A DNA stretch of 41,102 nucleotides from an uncultured Mesorhizobium sp. GTDB taxonomy: Bacteria; Pseudomonadota; Alphaproteobacteria; Rhizobiales; Rhizobiaceae. The position numbers and the translations under genes are program-made. Under the pieces are notes generated by a model that searched no databases, had not been told where the DNA came from, and was given only the letters and a program-made list of their open reading frames with translations. Shown here piece by piece: positions 24,790-32,811 of the stretch (the first letter of the stretch is position 1; the number at the start of each line of letters is the position of its first letter). Location of the stretch: positions 1 through 41,102 of the forward strand of contig CALFXR010000027.1 in NCBI GenBank assembly GCA_937958475.1, read 5' to 3'.

Positions 24790-26411
24790 CGATCGACCCC
24801 GGCATCGCCGAAATCCGGAAGATCACCGAACAGCTCGCCGCGACGGCCTTTCCCGTCTCGATCGGCGCCTTCGTCGCCGAGCGCGCCGCCACCATGGGCG
24901 ATGCGCCGGCGGCCGTCTGGTTCGAGGACGGGCTGACCCTTTCCTACGCCGACCTTCACCGCCGCTCCGACGCGCTCGCCGCCGCGTTGCTGGCGCGCGG
25001 CATCCGCAAGGGCGCCCACGTCGCCCTGATGATGTCGAACGTCCCCGAATTCGTGCTCTCCTGGTTCGCCCTGGCCAAGCTCGGCGCCGTGCTGGTGCCG
25101 GTCAACACCGCCTACACCAGCACCGAGCTCGACTTCCTGTTGAACCAGTCCGACAGCCAGGCGCTGATCGTCGACGCAGCACTCCTGCCGGCCTTCGAGG
25201 GCATGAGCCGGCGGCCCGCCTGCCTCGACGACGCGCGCGTCTTCGTCCGCGGCGGCGGCGCGCCCTACGTCTCGCTCGACGCCCTGCTCGCCGAGGAGCG
25301 CGCCTGGACCGCGCCCTGGCCGGTCGTCTCCACCGATCTCGCCAGCCTGCAATACACGTCGGGCACCACCGGCTTCCCCAAGGGCTGCATGCTCACCCAC
25401 GACTACTGGCTGCTGCTGGCCTTCTCGGCCGCGGGCGGCATGGGCGCCGACCAGGTGCGCAGCTCGCTGCTGTGGGCGCCGTTCTTCTACATGGACCCGC
25501 AGTGGCAGCTGATGATGACCATGCAGCTCGGCGGCACCGCCTATGTGGCCAGGCGCATGAGCCTGACCCGCTTCTTCGGCTGGGTCCAGGACCTCGCCAT
25601 CAACTACACCTATTTCCCCGAGGCCGCGCTGAAGACGCTGCCGCCGAGCGACGCCGACAGGAAAATGTCGCTGCGCTACATCAACGCCTTCGGCTGGAGC
25701 CCGGCGTCGATCCGCGAGGCCGAGGAGCGCTTCGGCGTCGTCGCCCGCGATTCCTTCGGCATGACCGAGATCGGCGCCGGCATGCTGATGCCGGCGGCCG
25801 CCGTGCACAAGCTCGACAGCCGCTCCTGCGGCGTGCCCGCGCCCTTCCGCGAGACGCGCATCATCGGCGAGGACGGCCGCGAATGCGCCGTCGGCGAGGC
25901 GGGCGAGTTGCAGATCCGCGGCCGCTCGATCCTGCTCGGCTACTACAAGCGCCCCGACGCCAACGCCGACAGCTTCGACGGCGACTGGTTCCGCACGGGC
26001 GACCTCTTCATCCGCGACGCCGACGGCTATCTCAACATCGTCGGCCGCATCAAGGACATGGTCCGCCGCTCGTCGGAAAACATCTCCGCCCGCGAGGTCG
26101 AAGCCGTCCTGGAGGAACTGCCGGAGGTCGAGGAAGCCGCCGTCGTGCCGGTGCCCGACGCCCTGCGCAAGGAGGAGGTCAAGGCCTATCTCAAGCTGAA
26201 ACCCGGCATGGACCGCGCCGCCTTCTCGCTGGAGACGCTGTTCGACCACTGCAGAGAGCGCCTCGCCGCCTTCAAGGTGCCGCGCTATGTCGGCTTCGTC
26301 GACGACTACCCGCGCACCCCCTCGCACAAGATCGCCAAGCAAAAACTGATCGCCGCCGCCGCCGACCTGCGCACAGACGCCTACGACCGCGTCGACGCAA
26401 CCTGGCGCTGA
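24786..26411 (+). CDS. AMP-forming acyl-CoA synthetase, CaiC-like
   Basis: 541 residues; the ATG at 24786 overlaps the crotonase stop by 4 bases. Adenylate-forming motifs are all present: LQYTSGTTGFPKGCMLTHDYW (A3), SFGMTEIGAG (A5), WFRTGDLFIRDADGYLNIVGRIKDM (A7/A8), RSSENISAREVEAVLEELPEVEEAAVVPVPD and the C-terminal catalytic lysine region RTPSHKIAKQKL. The overall pattern is nearest to crotonobetaine/carnitine-CoA ligase and other medium or short acid ligases, not to long-chain FadD. It likely activates the acid brought in by the ABC importer, handing the CoA ester to the crotonase and perhaps the MaoC protein. Substrate assignment is inference. Confidence 0.9.
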   Translation: MTIDPGIAEIRKITEQLAATAFPVSIGAFVAERAATMGDAPAAVWFEDGLTLSYADLHRRSDALAAALLARGIRKGAHVALMMSNVPEFVLSWFALAKLGAVLVPVNTAYTSTELDFLLNQSDSQALIVDAALLPAFEGMSRRPACLDDARVFVRGGGAPYVSLDALLAEERAWTAPWPVVSTDLASLQYTSGTTGFPKGCMLTHDYWLLLAFSAAGGMGADQVRSSLLWAPFFYMDPQWQLMMTMQLGGTAYVARRMSLTRFFGWVQDLAINYTYFPEAALKTLPPSDADRKMSLRYINAFGWSPASIREAEERFGVVARDSFGMTEIGAGMLMPAAAVHKLDSRSCGVPAPFRETRIIGEDGRECAVGEAGELQIRGRSILLGYYKRPDANADSFDGDWFRTGDLFIRDADGYLNIVGRIKDMVRRSSENISAREVEAVLEELPEVEEAAVVPVPDALRKEEVKAYLKLKPGMDRAAFSLETLFDHCRERLAAFKVPRYVGFVDDYPRTPSHKIAKQKLIAAAADLRTDAYDRVDATWR

Positions 26412-26488
26412 GGGGGAGTGGGCCCCGCGCACGGGCGGCGCGGGGGAGAGGGGAGTGTCGGAAGTGGGGCCGTCTGCTGATAGTCCGG

Positions 26489-26509
26489 TTCTGACGGAAA
26501 AAGTCAGAA
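26489..26509. terminator. possible terminator hairpin after the transport/CoA operon
   Basis: TTCTGAC at 26489-26495 pairs perfectly with GTCAGAA at 26503-26509 around the loop GGAAAAA, 78 bases after the ligase stop. The stem is AT-rich and has no T-run, so it may equally belong to the insertion-sequence debris that begins here. Confidence 0.3.
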
Positions 26510-26565
26510 AGCCGATGTTCGGCCCAACCCGATGGCGGTGGTAGCATGTACTTCTCGCTTCGCCC

Positions 26566-26834
26566 GAAGGCGGGAAGTTCCGTATGCTCAACATCATCGA
26601 CAGGTTCACCCGGGAGTGCCTGGCGATCCGCATCGATCGCAAGCTCAACCCGACCGACGTGATCGACACGCTCTCGGACCAGTTCGTCCTGCGCGCTACT
26701 ACAATACCGAGCGGCCGCACTCGTCGCTCGGCTACAGGCCGCCGGCACCCGAGGGCCTCATCTGGCCTGCGCCAGCACGCGGATCGGCACCACCCTCTGC
26801 CCAGGCGATGTCCGAAAAGCCGATCATGCACTAA
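26566..26834 (+). pseudogene. IS3-family transposase (orfB) remnant with internal deletion
   Basis: The frame through 26584 reads GGKFRMLNIIDRFTREC, then LAIRIDRKLNPTDVIDTLSDQFVLR, the DDE-region style of IS3-group OrfB. At about 26692 it jumps frame to RYYNTERPHSSLGYRPPAPEG, the C-terminal OrfB signature, so the middle of the catalytic domain is deleted. No start, no orfA and no complete DDE triad remain. It fills the 482-base gap between the ligase and epimerase genes. The sequence after the remnant (ACCGGACCACCCTATGGGGT, about 26842-26861) resembles an IS3-type end. Confidence 0.8.
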
Positions 26835-26893
26835 GACTGAAACCGGACCACCCTATGGGGTCAGGCCACGATAGAGGGTAGAGGGGCAATTGA

Positions 26894-27895
26894 ATGAGAC
26901 AAACACGGATCCTGGTCTGTGGCGCTGGAGGCTTCATCGGACACCATTTGGTGCGCAGGCTGAAATCGGAAGGCCATTGGGTTCGTGGCACGGACCTCAA
27001 GTTTCCGCGGTTTTCGACGACAGATGCGGACGATTTCGCGATCGGTGACCTGAGAGATCAGGGGTTCGTGCGCGTAGTTGTCGATCAGCAGTTCGATGAA
27101 GTCTATCAATTGGCGGCAGACATGGGTGGCGCGGGGTACATATTTACAGGCGAAAATGATGCCGACGTGATGCACAATTCGGCAACTATAAATCTGAATG
27201 TACTTGGTGCGTGTTACAAGCAGAAAATCAAGAGAATTTTCTATTCGTCATCCGCATGCGTGTACCCGAAATATAATCAGAACGACCCGAACAATCCAAT
27301 TTGCACAGAGGATTCCGCCTATCCGGCCCAACCCGACAGCGAGTACGGGTGGGAAAAGCTTTTTTCCGAGAGACTGTTTCTAGCCTATGGCAGAAATCAC
27401 GGCATGGGCGTTCGCGTGGCGCGTTATCACAATGTATTCGGCCCCGAAGGGAGTTGGAACGATGGCAGGGAGAAGGCACCCGCCGCGATCTGCCGTAAGG
27501 TCGCGCTGGCGCCAAACGGTGGAGAGATAGAGATATGGGGTGACGGAGAGCAGACCCGATCGTTCCTGTATATCGACGAGTGCCTCGACGGCACGATCCA
27601 TCTCATGCGGTCGGACTGGACCGGGCCGGTGAATATCGGTTCCGACCAGATGGTCACCATCAACCAGCTGGCGGACATGGTCGCCGAAATCGCTGGCAAG
27701 ACAGTGCGAAAGAAGCACATTCCGGGGCCGATGGGCGTAAGAGGGCGCAAGAGCGACAATACCCTGATCAGGGACAGGCTTGGCTGGGCACCTTCCCGGC
27801 CTCTCGAAGAGGGGATGAGGCGCACCTATGAATGGATCGCAGAGCAGACACAGAGCGATGCCAGGGCGGTGTTCATGAATTCCGCAAGCAGCTGA
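26894..27895 (+). CDS. GDP-mannose 3,5-epimerase-like NAD-dependent sugar epimerase
   Basis: 333 residues from ATG at 26894 with AGAGGGG upstream. It is a short-chain NDP-sugar epimerase: Rossmann motif CGAGGFIGHHL (residues 9-19), SSSACVYPKY near 117, and catalytic Y151-x3-K155 in YGWEK. The stretches YQLAADMGGAGYI, ARYHNVFGPEGSWNDGREKAPAAICRK and RSFLYIDECLDG match plant-type GDP-mannose 3,5-epimerase closely, including the GREKAPAA block. The product would be GDP-L-galactose or GDP-L-gulose for a surface polysaccharide. The gene is visibly richer in A and T than the genes around it and lies between transposase remnants, pointing to lateral transfer. No gene is apparent in the 253 bases after it. 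Confidence 0.88.
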   Translation: MRQTRILVCGAGGFIGHHLVRRLKSEGHWVRGTDLKFPRFSTTDADDFAIGDLRDQGFVRVVVDQQFDEVYQLAADMGGAGYIFTGENDADVMHNSATINLNVLGACYKQKIKRIFYSSSACVYPKYNQNDPNNPICTEDSAYPAQPDSEYGWEKLFSERLFLAYGRNHGMGVRVARYHNVFGPEGSWNDGREKAPAAICRKVALAPNGGEIEIWGDGEQTRSFLYIDECLDGTIHLMRSDWTGPVNIGSDQMVTINQLADMVAEIAGKTVRKKHIPGPMGVRGRKSDNTLIRDRLGWAPSRPLEEGMRRTYEWIAEQTQSDARAVFMNSASS

Positions 27896-28148
27896 CAAGG
27901 CGGCAGCCGGAACACCGTTGCAGAACGGCCTCGCCGCGCGAGCGAAGCTTGCGCTCGCTGAATTGCAGCTTTGACGGCGTGCGTGGTCGCGGCGCTCCCG
28001 TGATGAACTTGTCAAACAATGCTTCTTCCATCCTGCAGAAGCATCGCACCATCAAACCATGGATCAGACAACTAGGGAGCAAGGCCACGCCGTTGAAGTT
28101 CGCCACGCCTCCCGATAGTCAAGGACGGAGCGAGGGGGAGCCGGGACA

Positions 28149-29345
28149 GTGCTGATCGCCGTGGGAAAGAAGTTGACAGTCGGTGGGGGGCATGAATCCA
28201 CGCAGATTGCCGCGCTGAGAGCGCTGGTCGGCGAACACGAATTGCTCGTAGTGACCGAGCAGGGCTATGTCGCGCCGGACCTCGTCGAAGCTCCGACTTC
28301 GGTGCGGACGGTATTGTCGGACTGGCACTATCAAGTCAGTCGACCCGACCAAGCCATTGAGCAGGACGTGACGGCGTTGCACGCCTTACTGACCTCTCCG
28401 GAGATCACGACAGGACCGCGACCGGGGGTAGTCATCCCGACCGCGGCTGCCCACGACATTCGCGTCTGTCTGCTCTTGCTGGAGCGTGCGCCGAAAATCG
28501 CCCGTTTCTGCCTCAGAATCCTGTGCGAGGATATCCTGGAGCCACTGAACGAGACCGAATTGTCGGCCCTGCGCCAGCACATCGCCTCGGGCAGCGTCTG
28601 GCTGACTACGGAAACGGCGTCGCTATCGCGACGGCTGGCCGCGCATCACGGGCTGACGGCAACGGATGATTTCGTCCTGCCCTGCACCGTCCTTCCCGAC
28701 GACCCGCTCCCCCCCGAAACGGCGGAGACCTTTAACATGCCGGCTGGCGCGCGGCGCATCCGGGTGGGCTATCTCGGCGGGCTGCGCAGGGAGAAGGGCT
28801 TCTGGCTGATCCCCAGAATCATCGGACAACTGTCGGCCTTGCTGCGTCGTTCGGCGCCCGATATCCAGGTTGAGGTACTGATCGCGCAGCATAACCGCAA
28901 GCGGCGCCGCATCGGACGTCTCTGGTTCGATTTCTGCCTTTGGCGCAGCAGCCGCGGCTGGCAGGGAAATCGGCGTGGTGTGACGGTCACCCGAACGCCG
29001 GCCATCCAGACGTCCGCGGAATTCAAGGCCCTTCTAGCCTCGACCGATCTGCTCCTGCTGCCTTACAACCTCGCACGCTACCGGTTCCGCGGCTCGGGGG
29101 TAATTCTCGACGGCGTACTTGCGCAAAAGCCGTTCGTCTATACGGACGGAATCGGGATGGACGACCTGCTGAGCTTCGGCAATGCGGAACCCGCCGTTTC
29201 GGCACAGGAATTCGCAGCGAGTATACTAAAGATTGTCCGTCAATCAGAGGGCTACCAGTCCAGCGCGGCCGCCGCGAGGAAGGCGGTGATCGAGCGTTTC
29301 GGACATACGGCGCAGATGCTGCAACGATTGTTGGTCTGTACATGA
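28149..29345 (+). CDS. probable glycosyltransferase (GT4/GT1-like)
   Basis: 398 residues from a GTG at 28149. The N-terminal half begins LIAVGKKLTVGGGHESTQIAALRALVGEHELLVVTEQG, like a GT-B donor/acceptor domain. The C-terminal half contains RRIRVGYLGGLRREKGFWLIPRII, the usual start of a GT4 nucleotide-sugar domain. Later come LLASTDLLLLPYNLARYRFRGSGVILDGVLAQKPFVYTDGIGMDDLLSFGNAEP, where the E-x7-E region is replaced by RGSGVILDGVLAQKP. With the epimerase it suggests a fragment of a polysaccharide locus. The acceptor cannot be told. Confidence 0.7.
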   Translation: MLIAVGKKLTVGGGHESTQIAALRALVGEHELLVVTEQGYVAPDLVEAPTSVRTVLSDWHYQVSRPDQAIEQDVTALHALLTSPEITTGPRPGVVIPTAAAHDIRVCLLLLERAPKIARFCLRILCEDILEPLNETELSALRQHIASGSVWLTTETASLSRRLAAHHGLTATDDFVLPCTVLPDDPLPPETAETFNMPAGARRIRVGYLGGLRREKGFWLIPRIIGQLSALLRRSAPDIQVEVLIAQHNRKRRRIGRLWFDFCLWRSSRGWQGNRRGVTVTRTPAIQTSAEFKALLASTDLLLLPYNLARYRFRGSGVILDGVLAQKPFVYTDGIGMDDLLSFGNAEPAVSAQEFAASILKIVRQSEGYQSSAAAARKAVIERFGHTAQMLQRLLVCT

Positions 29346-29475
29346 CGTAGGGGCGTGGAGACATGCTGCGCCCTTATAGTTGGATGAGTTCTACATCTGT
29401 TTGAATTGCGTGCAAGGATGAGTCGCGGCGCAGACCGCGCTCGGGACCTCCTGACGCGACCACGGCAGCACAGGC

Positions 29476-29560
29476 CGAGATCGGCGCTTCGAGATGATCG
29501 CCCTTGCCGATCGTGGATACTACGAGGGCGAGTCCATCCACTCGTGCGCCGAAGTTGGCA
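29476..29560 (+). pseudogene. small transposase remnant, IS1182/IS5-like
   Basis: A short open stretch reads FEMIALADRGYYEGESIHSCAEVGI, which resembles the ADRGYYxxEEIxxCxxAGI segment of IS1182-type transposases. Only about 28 codons are recognisable and both sides are unrelated. It lies in the roughly 600-base gap after the glycosyltransferase. Confidence 0.45.
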
Positions 29561-29611
29561 TTATCCCGATGGTGCATGGAGCATTCGGCTTGCCTCGCTT
29601 CAAAGACGAGT

Positions 29612-29748
29612 TCACCCGGCGGCCTGGCGATCCGCATCGATCGCAAGCTCAACTCGACCGACGTGATCGATACGCCCTCGGATCAGTTCGTCCTGCGTGG
29701 TGTGCCCGGCCACGTCCGTTCCGACAACGGCCCAGCGAGTTTTGTCGT
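29612..29748 (+). pseudogene. second IS3-family transposase remnant, direct repeat of the one at 26.6 kb
   Basis: The DNA at 29623-29698 repeats 26619-26694 with about five differences in 76 bases, the first 31 identical, in the same orientation. It encodes LAIRIDRKLNSTDVIDTPSDQFVLRG and continues VPGHVRSDNGPASFV, the IS3 OrfB region with the second Asp of the DDE triad, which the first copy has lost. A two-base loss near 29618 breaks the frame relative to the other copy. Nothing else is visible between 29750 and 29951. Confidence 0.75.
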
Positions 29749-29951
29749 AATGTCAGCTCTCGGGCTCGTTAACGGTGGTGGCCTAACGTCTGGAATGAGG
29801 CCGCCTTCCCGCCATCGCCCTCGGCCGCCGCGGGGATAAAATCCCACACCCCCTCCAACGAAATCAAAGCCTTCGACGAATTCCGCCCCCGTCTTGTCCC
29901 CCTCCCGAAAACCCGGCGCACAATGCTCGCTGGCTTTCACGGAGGTCCGGC

Positions 29952-30413
29952 ATGGACGGCGGATTGCGGAACGGAGGAATGCTGCTGAAGATCGCGGCCC
30001 TGCTCGTCTCGCTGTCGCTCGTCGCCGAGCGCGCCGCCGGCCGCTCCTTGCCCGTGCGCTGGCTGGTCCTTGCCATCCTGCGCCGCGCGGAAGGCGTGGC
30101 GACGGCCTTCGTCGCCGCGACGGCCGAGGCGGCCGGGGCGACCGAGGCCGACTTCCCCTGGCTCGACGAACCCGCCGAGTGCGGCGCCAGCCCGCTCGAC
30201 GCCGCGTGGCTGGCCTTGCGCTTCCGCCTGCTCGCCGCCCTCCTCGACCTCTGCGCCGCGGCCGGGCGTTCCGGCAACGACACCGGCGATACCGCCGAAA
30301 CCTGGGCCGACAACCGGGCCGACAACCCGGCGCGGCTCCCGGCGACACAATCCCCGATCCCGCTTCTCGTCCTGCCCGCCCGCCGCGGCCTGCCGGTCCA
30401 CGACACCTCCTGA
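29952..30413 (+). CDS. hypothetical protein with N-terminal hydrophobic segment
   Basis: 153 residues from ATG at 29952 with a strong GGAGGT site 6 bases upstream. One hydrophobic segment near residues 10-24 (MLLKIAALLVSLSLVAERAA) suggests a membrane anchor. The body is Ala/Leu-rich with RWLVLAILRRAEGVATAFVAATAEA and AAWLALRFRLLAALLDLCAAAG, ending in a polar, probably disordered tail. I do not recognise the family. Longer open frames on the opposite strand here look like Arg/Gly-rich shadows. Confidence 0.6.
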   Translation: MDGGLRNGGMLLKIAALLVSLSLVAERAAGRSLPVRWLVLAILRRAEGVATAFVAATAEAAGATEADFPWLDEPAECGASPLDAAWLALRFRLLAALLDLCAAAGRSGNDTGDTAETWADNRADNPARLPATQSPIPLLVLPARRGLPVHDTS

Positions 30414-30598
30414 AGCGGCCGGCCACCCGGCACGCTTGCGCCGGCCATCCGACCTCGAAACGTCCAGATCCGTCGCCAGCGGCCGCCGCCGTGCGCGGCG
30501 CCGCCGCCGCTGGCGCCGGCCGCACCGTGCGGATCGTCCGCCCGCGCGGAACCTTCCGGGCGCGAGGCTGTTTTTTCTGTCCGCAAGGAGAAACAGCC

Positions 30599-30847
30599 AT
30601 GAACACCGACAACGAGCGCGAGACCGGCGCACGTATCCTGCCGGCAAAGGCCGACGCCGACGCGATGGACGAGTTTTCCCAGGAAGCCGCCGGAAACCGG
30701 CCGCCCGCCGATTTCGGCAACAGCGAGCCCGTCGACGACGTCAACGAAAAGACGCGCCATTCCGACGGCGTCGATCCGGCGCATCCCTCGCCGCAGCAGG
30801 TGTCGGGCGCCGGGCCCGCCCTGGCGCGGCATTCGAAGGACGGCTGA
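30599..30847 (+). CDS. small hydrophilic hypothetical protein
   Basis: 82 residues from ATG at 30599, preceded by AAGGAGA at about 7 bases, one of the best ribosome binding sites in the window. The protein is acidic, Asp/Ala/Pro-rich and without hydrophobic segments, so likely disordered. I do not recognise it. It is the last host gene before the integrated element; 29 bases separate its stop from attL. Confidence 0.6.
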   Translation: MNTDNERETGARILPAKADADAMDEFSQEAAGNRPPADFGNSEPVDDVNEKTRHSDGVDPAHPSPQQVSGAGPALARHSKDG

Positions 30848-30875
30848 GATTCCGGCCTGTCGGTCTGGAGGTGGG

Positions 30876-30922
30876 GGTGGTGCCGCTTGCGTGACTCGAA
30901 CACGCGACCCCATCATTACGAA
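30876..30922. repeat. attL of the integrated element (47-bp direct repeat with attR)
   Basis: These 47 bases are identical to 41047-41093. They are the 3' half of a tRNA-Thr gene on the minus strand, from just beyond the CCA end through the T arm to the anticodon loop, but sequence beyond 30922 no longer continues the tRNA. This is the displaced 3' fragment left by tRNA-targeted integration. The integrase gene starts 142 bases to the right. Confidence 0.93.
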
Positions 30923-31063
30923 AAGTGTGTTCTGATCCACATCGTTCCGCCATAGGCCGAAACAAACTCCACAGATCGTCGCGTTATCAGGCGTTTAGAG
31001 TGACATTGCCCCTCTCAAGTGCTATCGTCAACCAAATAGCGCGGTGCCGCGGAGGTGCCTGAA

Positions 31064-32344
31064 ATGGGGGGTGCCTTGGCCGACAAGGTGAAGCTGACAT
31101 CGGACCGGATTGCGAGGCTGGCGCCGCCGACCGCTGGCGAGTTCGTCCTTTGGGATACCGAAGTCGCGAGCTTCGGAGTGCGCTGCACGGCCTCCGGCCG
31201 AAAGACGTTCGTGCTCATGTACCGCGTCAAGGGCGGAGGACGGGAGGCACCGCGCAAGCGGTTGACGATCGGTCCCGCCGGGTCGGACGGCTTGCCGCTC
31301 GACAAAGCCAGGAAGATCGCAAAGGAGCGTGCCGGCGACATCGCAGCCGGCGCCGACCCTAACGCCGAGGCGAAGGCGATACGCCAGCGCGAGATTGTTC
31401 GCCTCGGCGCTGCGCTGGACCGCTACGCTGCCCGGTATCTGGAGCGGCGGGGGATCGTGAGCCGCTCGCAAGTCATGAGCTCGCTGCGGCGCGGCTTAGA
31501 CAGCCTGAAGAATCGGGATATCTCCGGAGTGATGCGGCGGGAGGTTGCGGAGTGTGCCGATGCGCTCGAAAAGCCAACGGTCCAGAGCGTTGGCGCGAAA
31601 CTGAAATCGGGAAAGGCCTTCCGGCGCATTGGCGGCCCGGCTGCGGCTGCTCAGTTTCGCGTCTATGCCAGGGCATTCATGAATTGGGCGACGGATCAGG
31701 GATTGACCACAACGAACCCGTTGGCCGGCTGGCGCCGACCGCGCGCGACACGCGCCGAGATCGTCGCGCGTACCGGCCGCGCCATCACGGACGACGAGAT
31801 CCGGCGCGTGTGGTCCGCCGCAGACACGGTCGCGCGCCCCTATGGTGACTTCGTGCGCGTGCTGCTCCTGACGGGCCAGCGGCGCAACGAAGTATCGACA
31901 ATGCGCTGGCAAGACGTTGACTTCGAGCAAGCCGTGTGGACGATCCCGGCCGGCGTGGCGAAGAACGGGCGCGAGCACCGCGTGCCTCTGCCCGACGCCG
32001 TCAAAGCGCTCATCGATCGACAGCCGCGGCACGGCCGGGTGCCTTACGTCTTCGCTGGCGTCGGCGGTGTGCCGATCTCGGGATGGTCGAAGCGGCAAGC
32101 CGCGCTGCGCAAGGCGAGTGGCGTCGACTTCAAGCTCCACGATCTGCGGAAGACGTATCGGTCCGGGTTGAGCCGGCTTGGCGTCGCCACGGACGTCGCC
32201 GAGATGATGCTGAACCACAGGCGCGCCGATCTGATCGAAATCTATGACCGGGCCGACCGATGGGCGCAGCGCCAGAACGCGGCCGCCGCATGGGCGGCTC
32301 ACGTCGGATACGTTGCCGTTCCTGGCGCTCTCACGGCAGACTAA
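31064..32344 (+). CDS. tyrosine recombinase / phage-type integrase
   Basis: 426 residues from ATG at 31064 with GGAGG 8 bases upstream (a GTG at 31055 lies on that site and is less likely). The N-terminus (LTSDRIARLAPPTAGEFVLWDTEVASFGVRCTASGRKTFVLMYRV) is the arm-binding DUF4102-like domain of P4-type integrases. A core-binding SAM-like domain follows at about 100-235. The catalytic set is complete: R273 (TGQRRNE), K300, H359 and R362 (HDLRKT), H385 and nucleophile Y394 (EIYDR). It should integrate and excise the element at the adjacent tRNA-Thr repeat. Confidence 0.95.
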   Translation: MGGALADKVKLTSDRIARLAPPTAGEFVLWDTEVASFGVRCTASGRKTFVLMYRVKGGGREAPRKRLTIGPAGSDGLPLDKARKIAKERAGDIAAGADPNAEAKAIRQREIVRLGAALDRYAARYLERRGIVSRSQVMSSLRRGLDSLKNRDISGVMRREVAECADALEKPTVQSVGAKLKSGKAFRRIGGPAAAAQFRVYARAFMNWATDQGLTTTNPLAGWRRPRATRAEIVARTGRAITDDEIRRVWSAADTVARPYGDFVRVLLLTGQRRNEVSTMRWQDVDFEQAVWTIPAGVAKNGREHRVPLPDAVKALIDRQPRHGRVPYVFAGVGGVPISGWSKRQAALRKASGVDFKLHDLRKTYRSGLSRLGVATDVAEMMLNHRRADLIEIYDRADRWAQRQNAAAAWAAHVGYVAVPGALTAD

Positions 32345-32383
32345 CCGCCAAAGGCCCCCAAGGCTTGACAACACCCCGCGAAT

Positions 32384-32401
32384 AGGACATTCTTCCTACG
32401 C
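32384..32401 (+). promoter_or_regulatory. element-specific motif, copy 1 (upstream of AlpA-like gene)
   Basis: AGGACATTCTTCCTACGC matches the copy at 35700-35717 at 13 of 18 positions, with TTCCTACGC identical, and contains the inverted repeat TAGGA-N6-TCCTA. A perfect -35-like TTGACA lies just upstream at 32365-32370. It is 105 bases before the AlpA-like start and is a candidate operator or promoter element. Confidence 0.4.
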
Positions 32402-32505
32402 AAGCGTTAGAGTTGGATCGAGGTCGTTGCGCGATCCACCCGTTCAATCGAAGGGGTGGTGCGTCCTGCGAGGCCAGCCACTCCGGTCACAGTTGGAGTT
32501 TGGCA

Positions 32506-32730
32506 ATGGCCGAAGCCGGTCTCACCCTTGACGCCGTCACAAAGATGGGCGCCGAAACGCTTCTCACCCCTAAAGAAACCGCCGAAGCGCTGCGTCTGTC
32601 GAGCCGCACGATCGAACGTTGGCGCCAAGTTCAGCTTGGGCCGAAGGCTTCGAAAGTGGGGCCTCGGCGATACGCATACCGCGTCGCCGACGTGCTCGCG
32701 TTCGTGCGATCAGAATCGCAGGCCGCCTGA
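32506..32730 (+). CDS. AlpA/excisionase-like helix-turn-helix protein
   Basis: 74 residues from ATG at 32506 with GGAG 8 bases upstream. The sequence LLTPKETAEALRLSSRTIERWRQVQLGPKASKVGPRRYAYRVADVLAFVRS is a MerR-like winged helix of the HTH_17/AlpA group: a helix-turn-helix at about 20-42 and the RRYAYRVADVLAFV wing-helix end. Such proteins in satellites and prophages act as excisionase and/or activator of int. Its place right after int and before the replication gene fits that role. Confidence 0.85.
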   Translation: MAEAGLTLDAVTKMGAETLLTPKETAEALRLSSRTIERWRQVQLGPKASKVGPRRYAYRVADVLAFVRSESQAA

Positions 32731-32811
32731 ACCCTCCCCAATAACGAACGCCCGGAAAAAGAATGCCCGGCGCAAGCTGGAGCGGCCGGGCAAATTAGCA
32801 AGAGACTAGTT

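Noticed and set aside
24669..26831. 720-codon antisense frame across the acyl-CoA ligase
   Set aside because: Antisense shadow with Arg/His/Gly/Val bias; the plus-strand frame has all adenylate-forming motifs.
27832..28155. Plus-strand frame of about 107 codons between the epimerase and glycosyltransferase
   Set aside because: It starts inside the epimerase gene, has no ribosome binding site and reads as low-quality mixed composition; the gap is best left without a gene.
29683..30940. Long minus-strand frames over the two small hypothetical genes
   Set aside because: Very Arg/Gly-rich, start inside the att repeat, and the plus-strand genes have strong GGAGGT and AAGGAGA sites.
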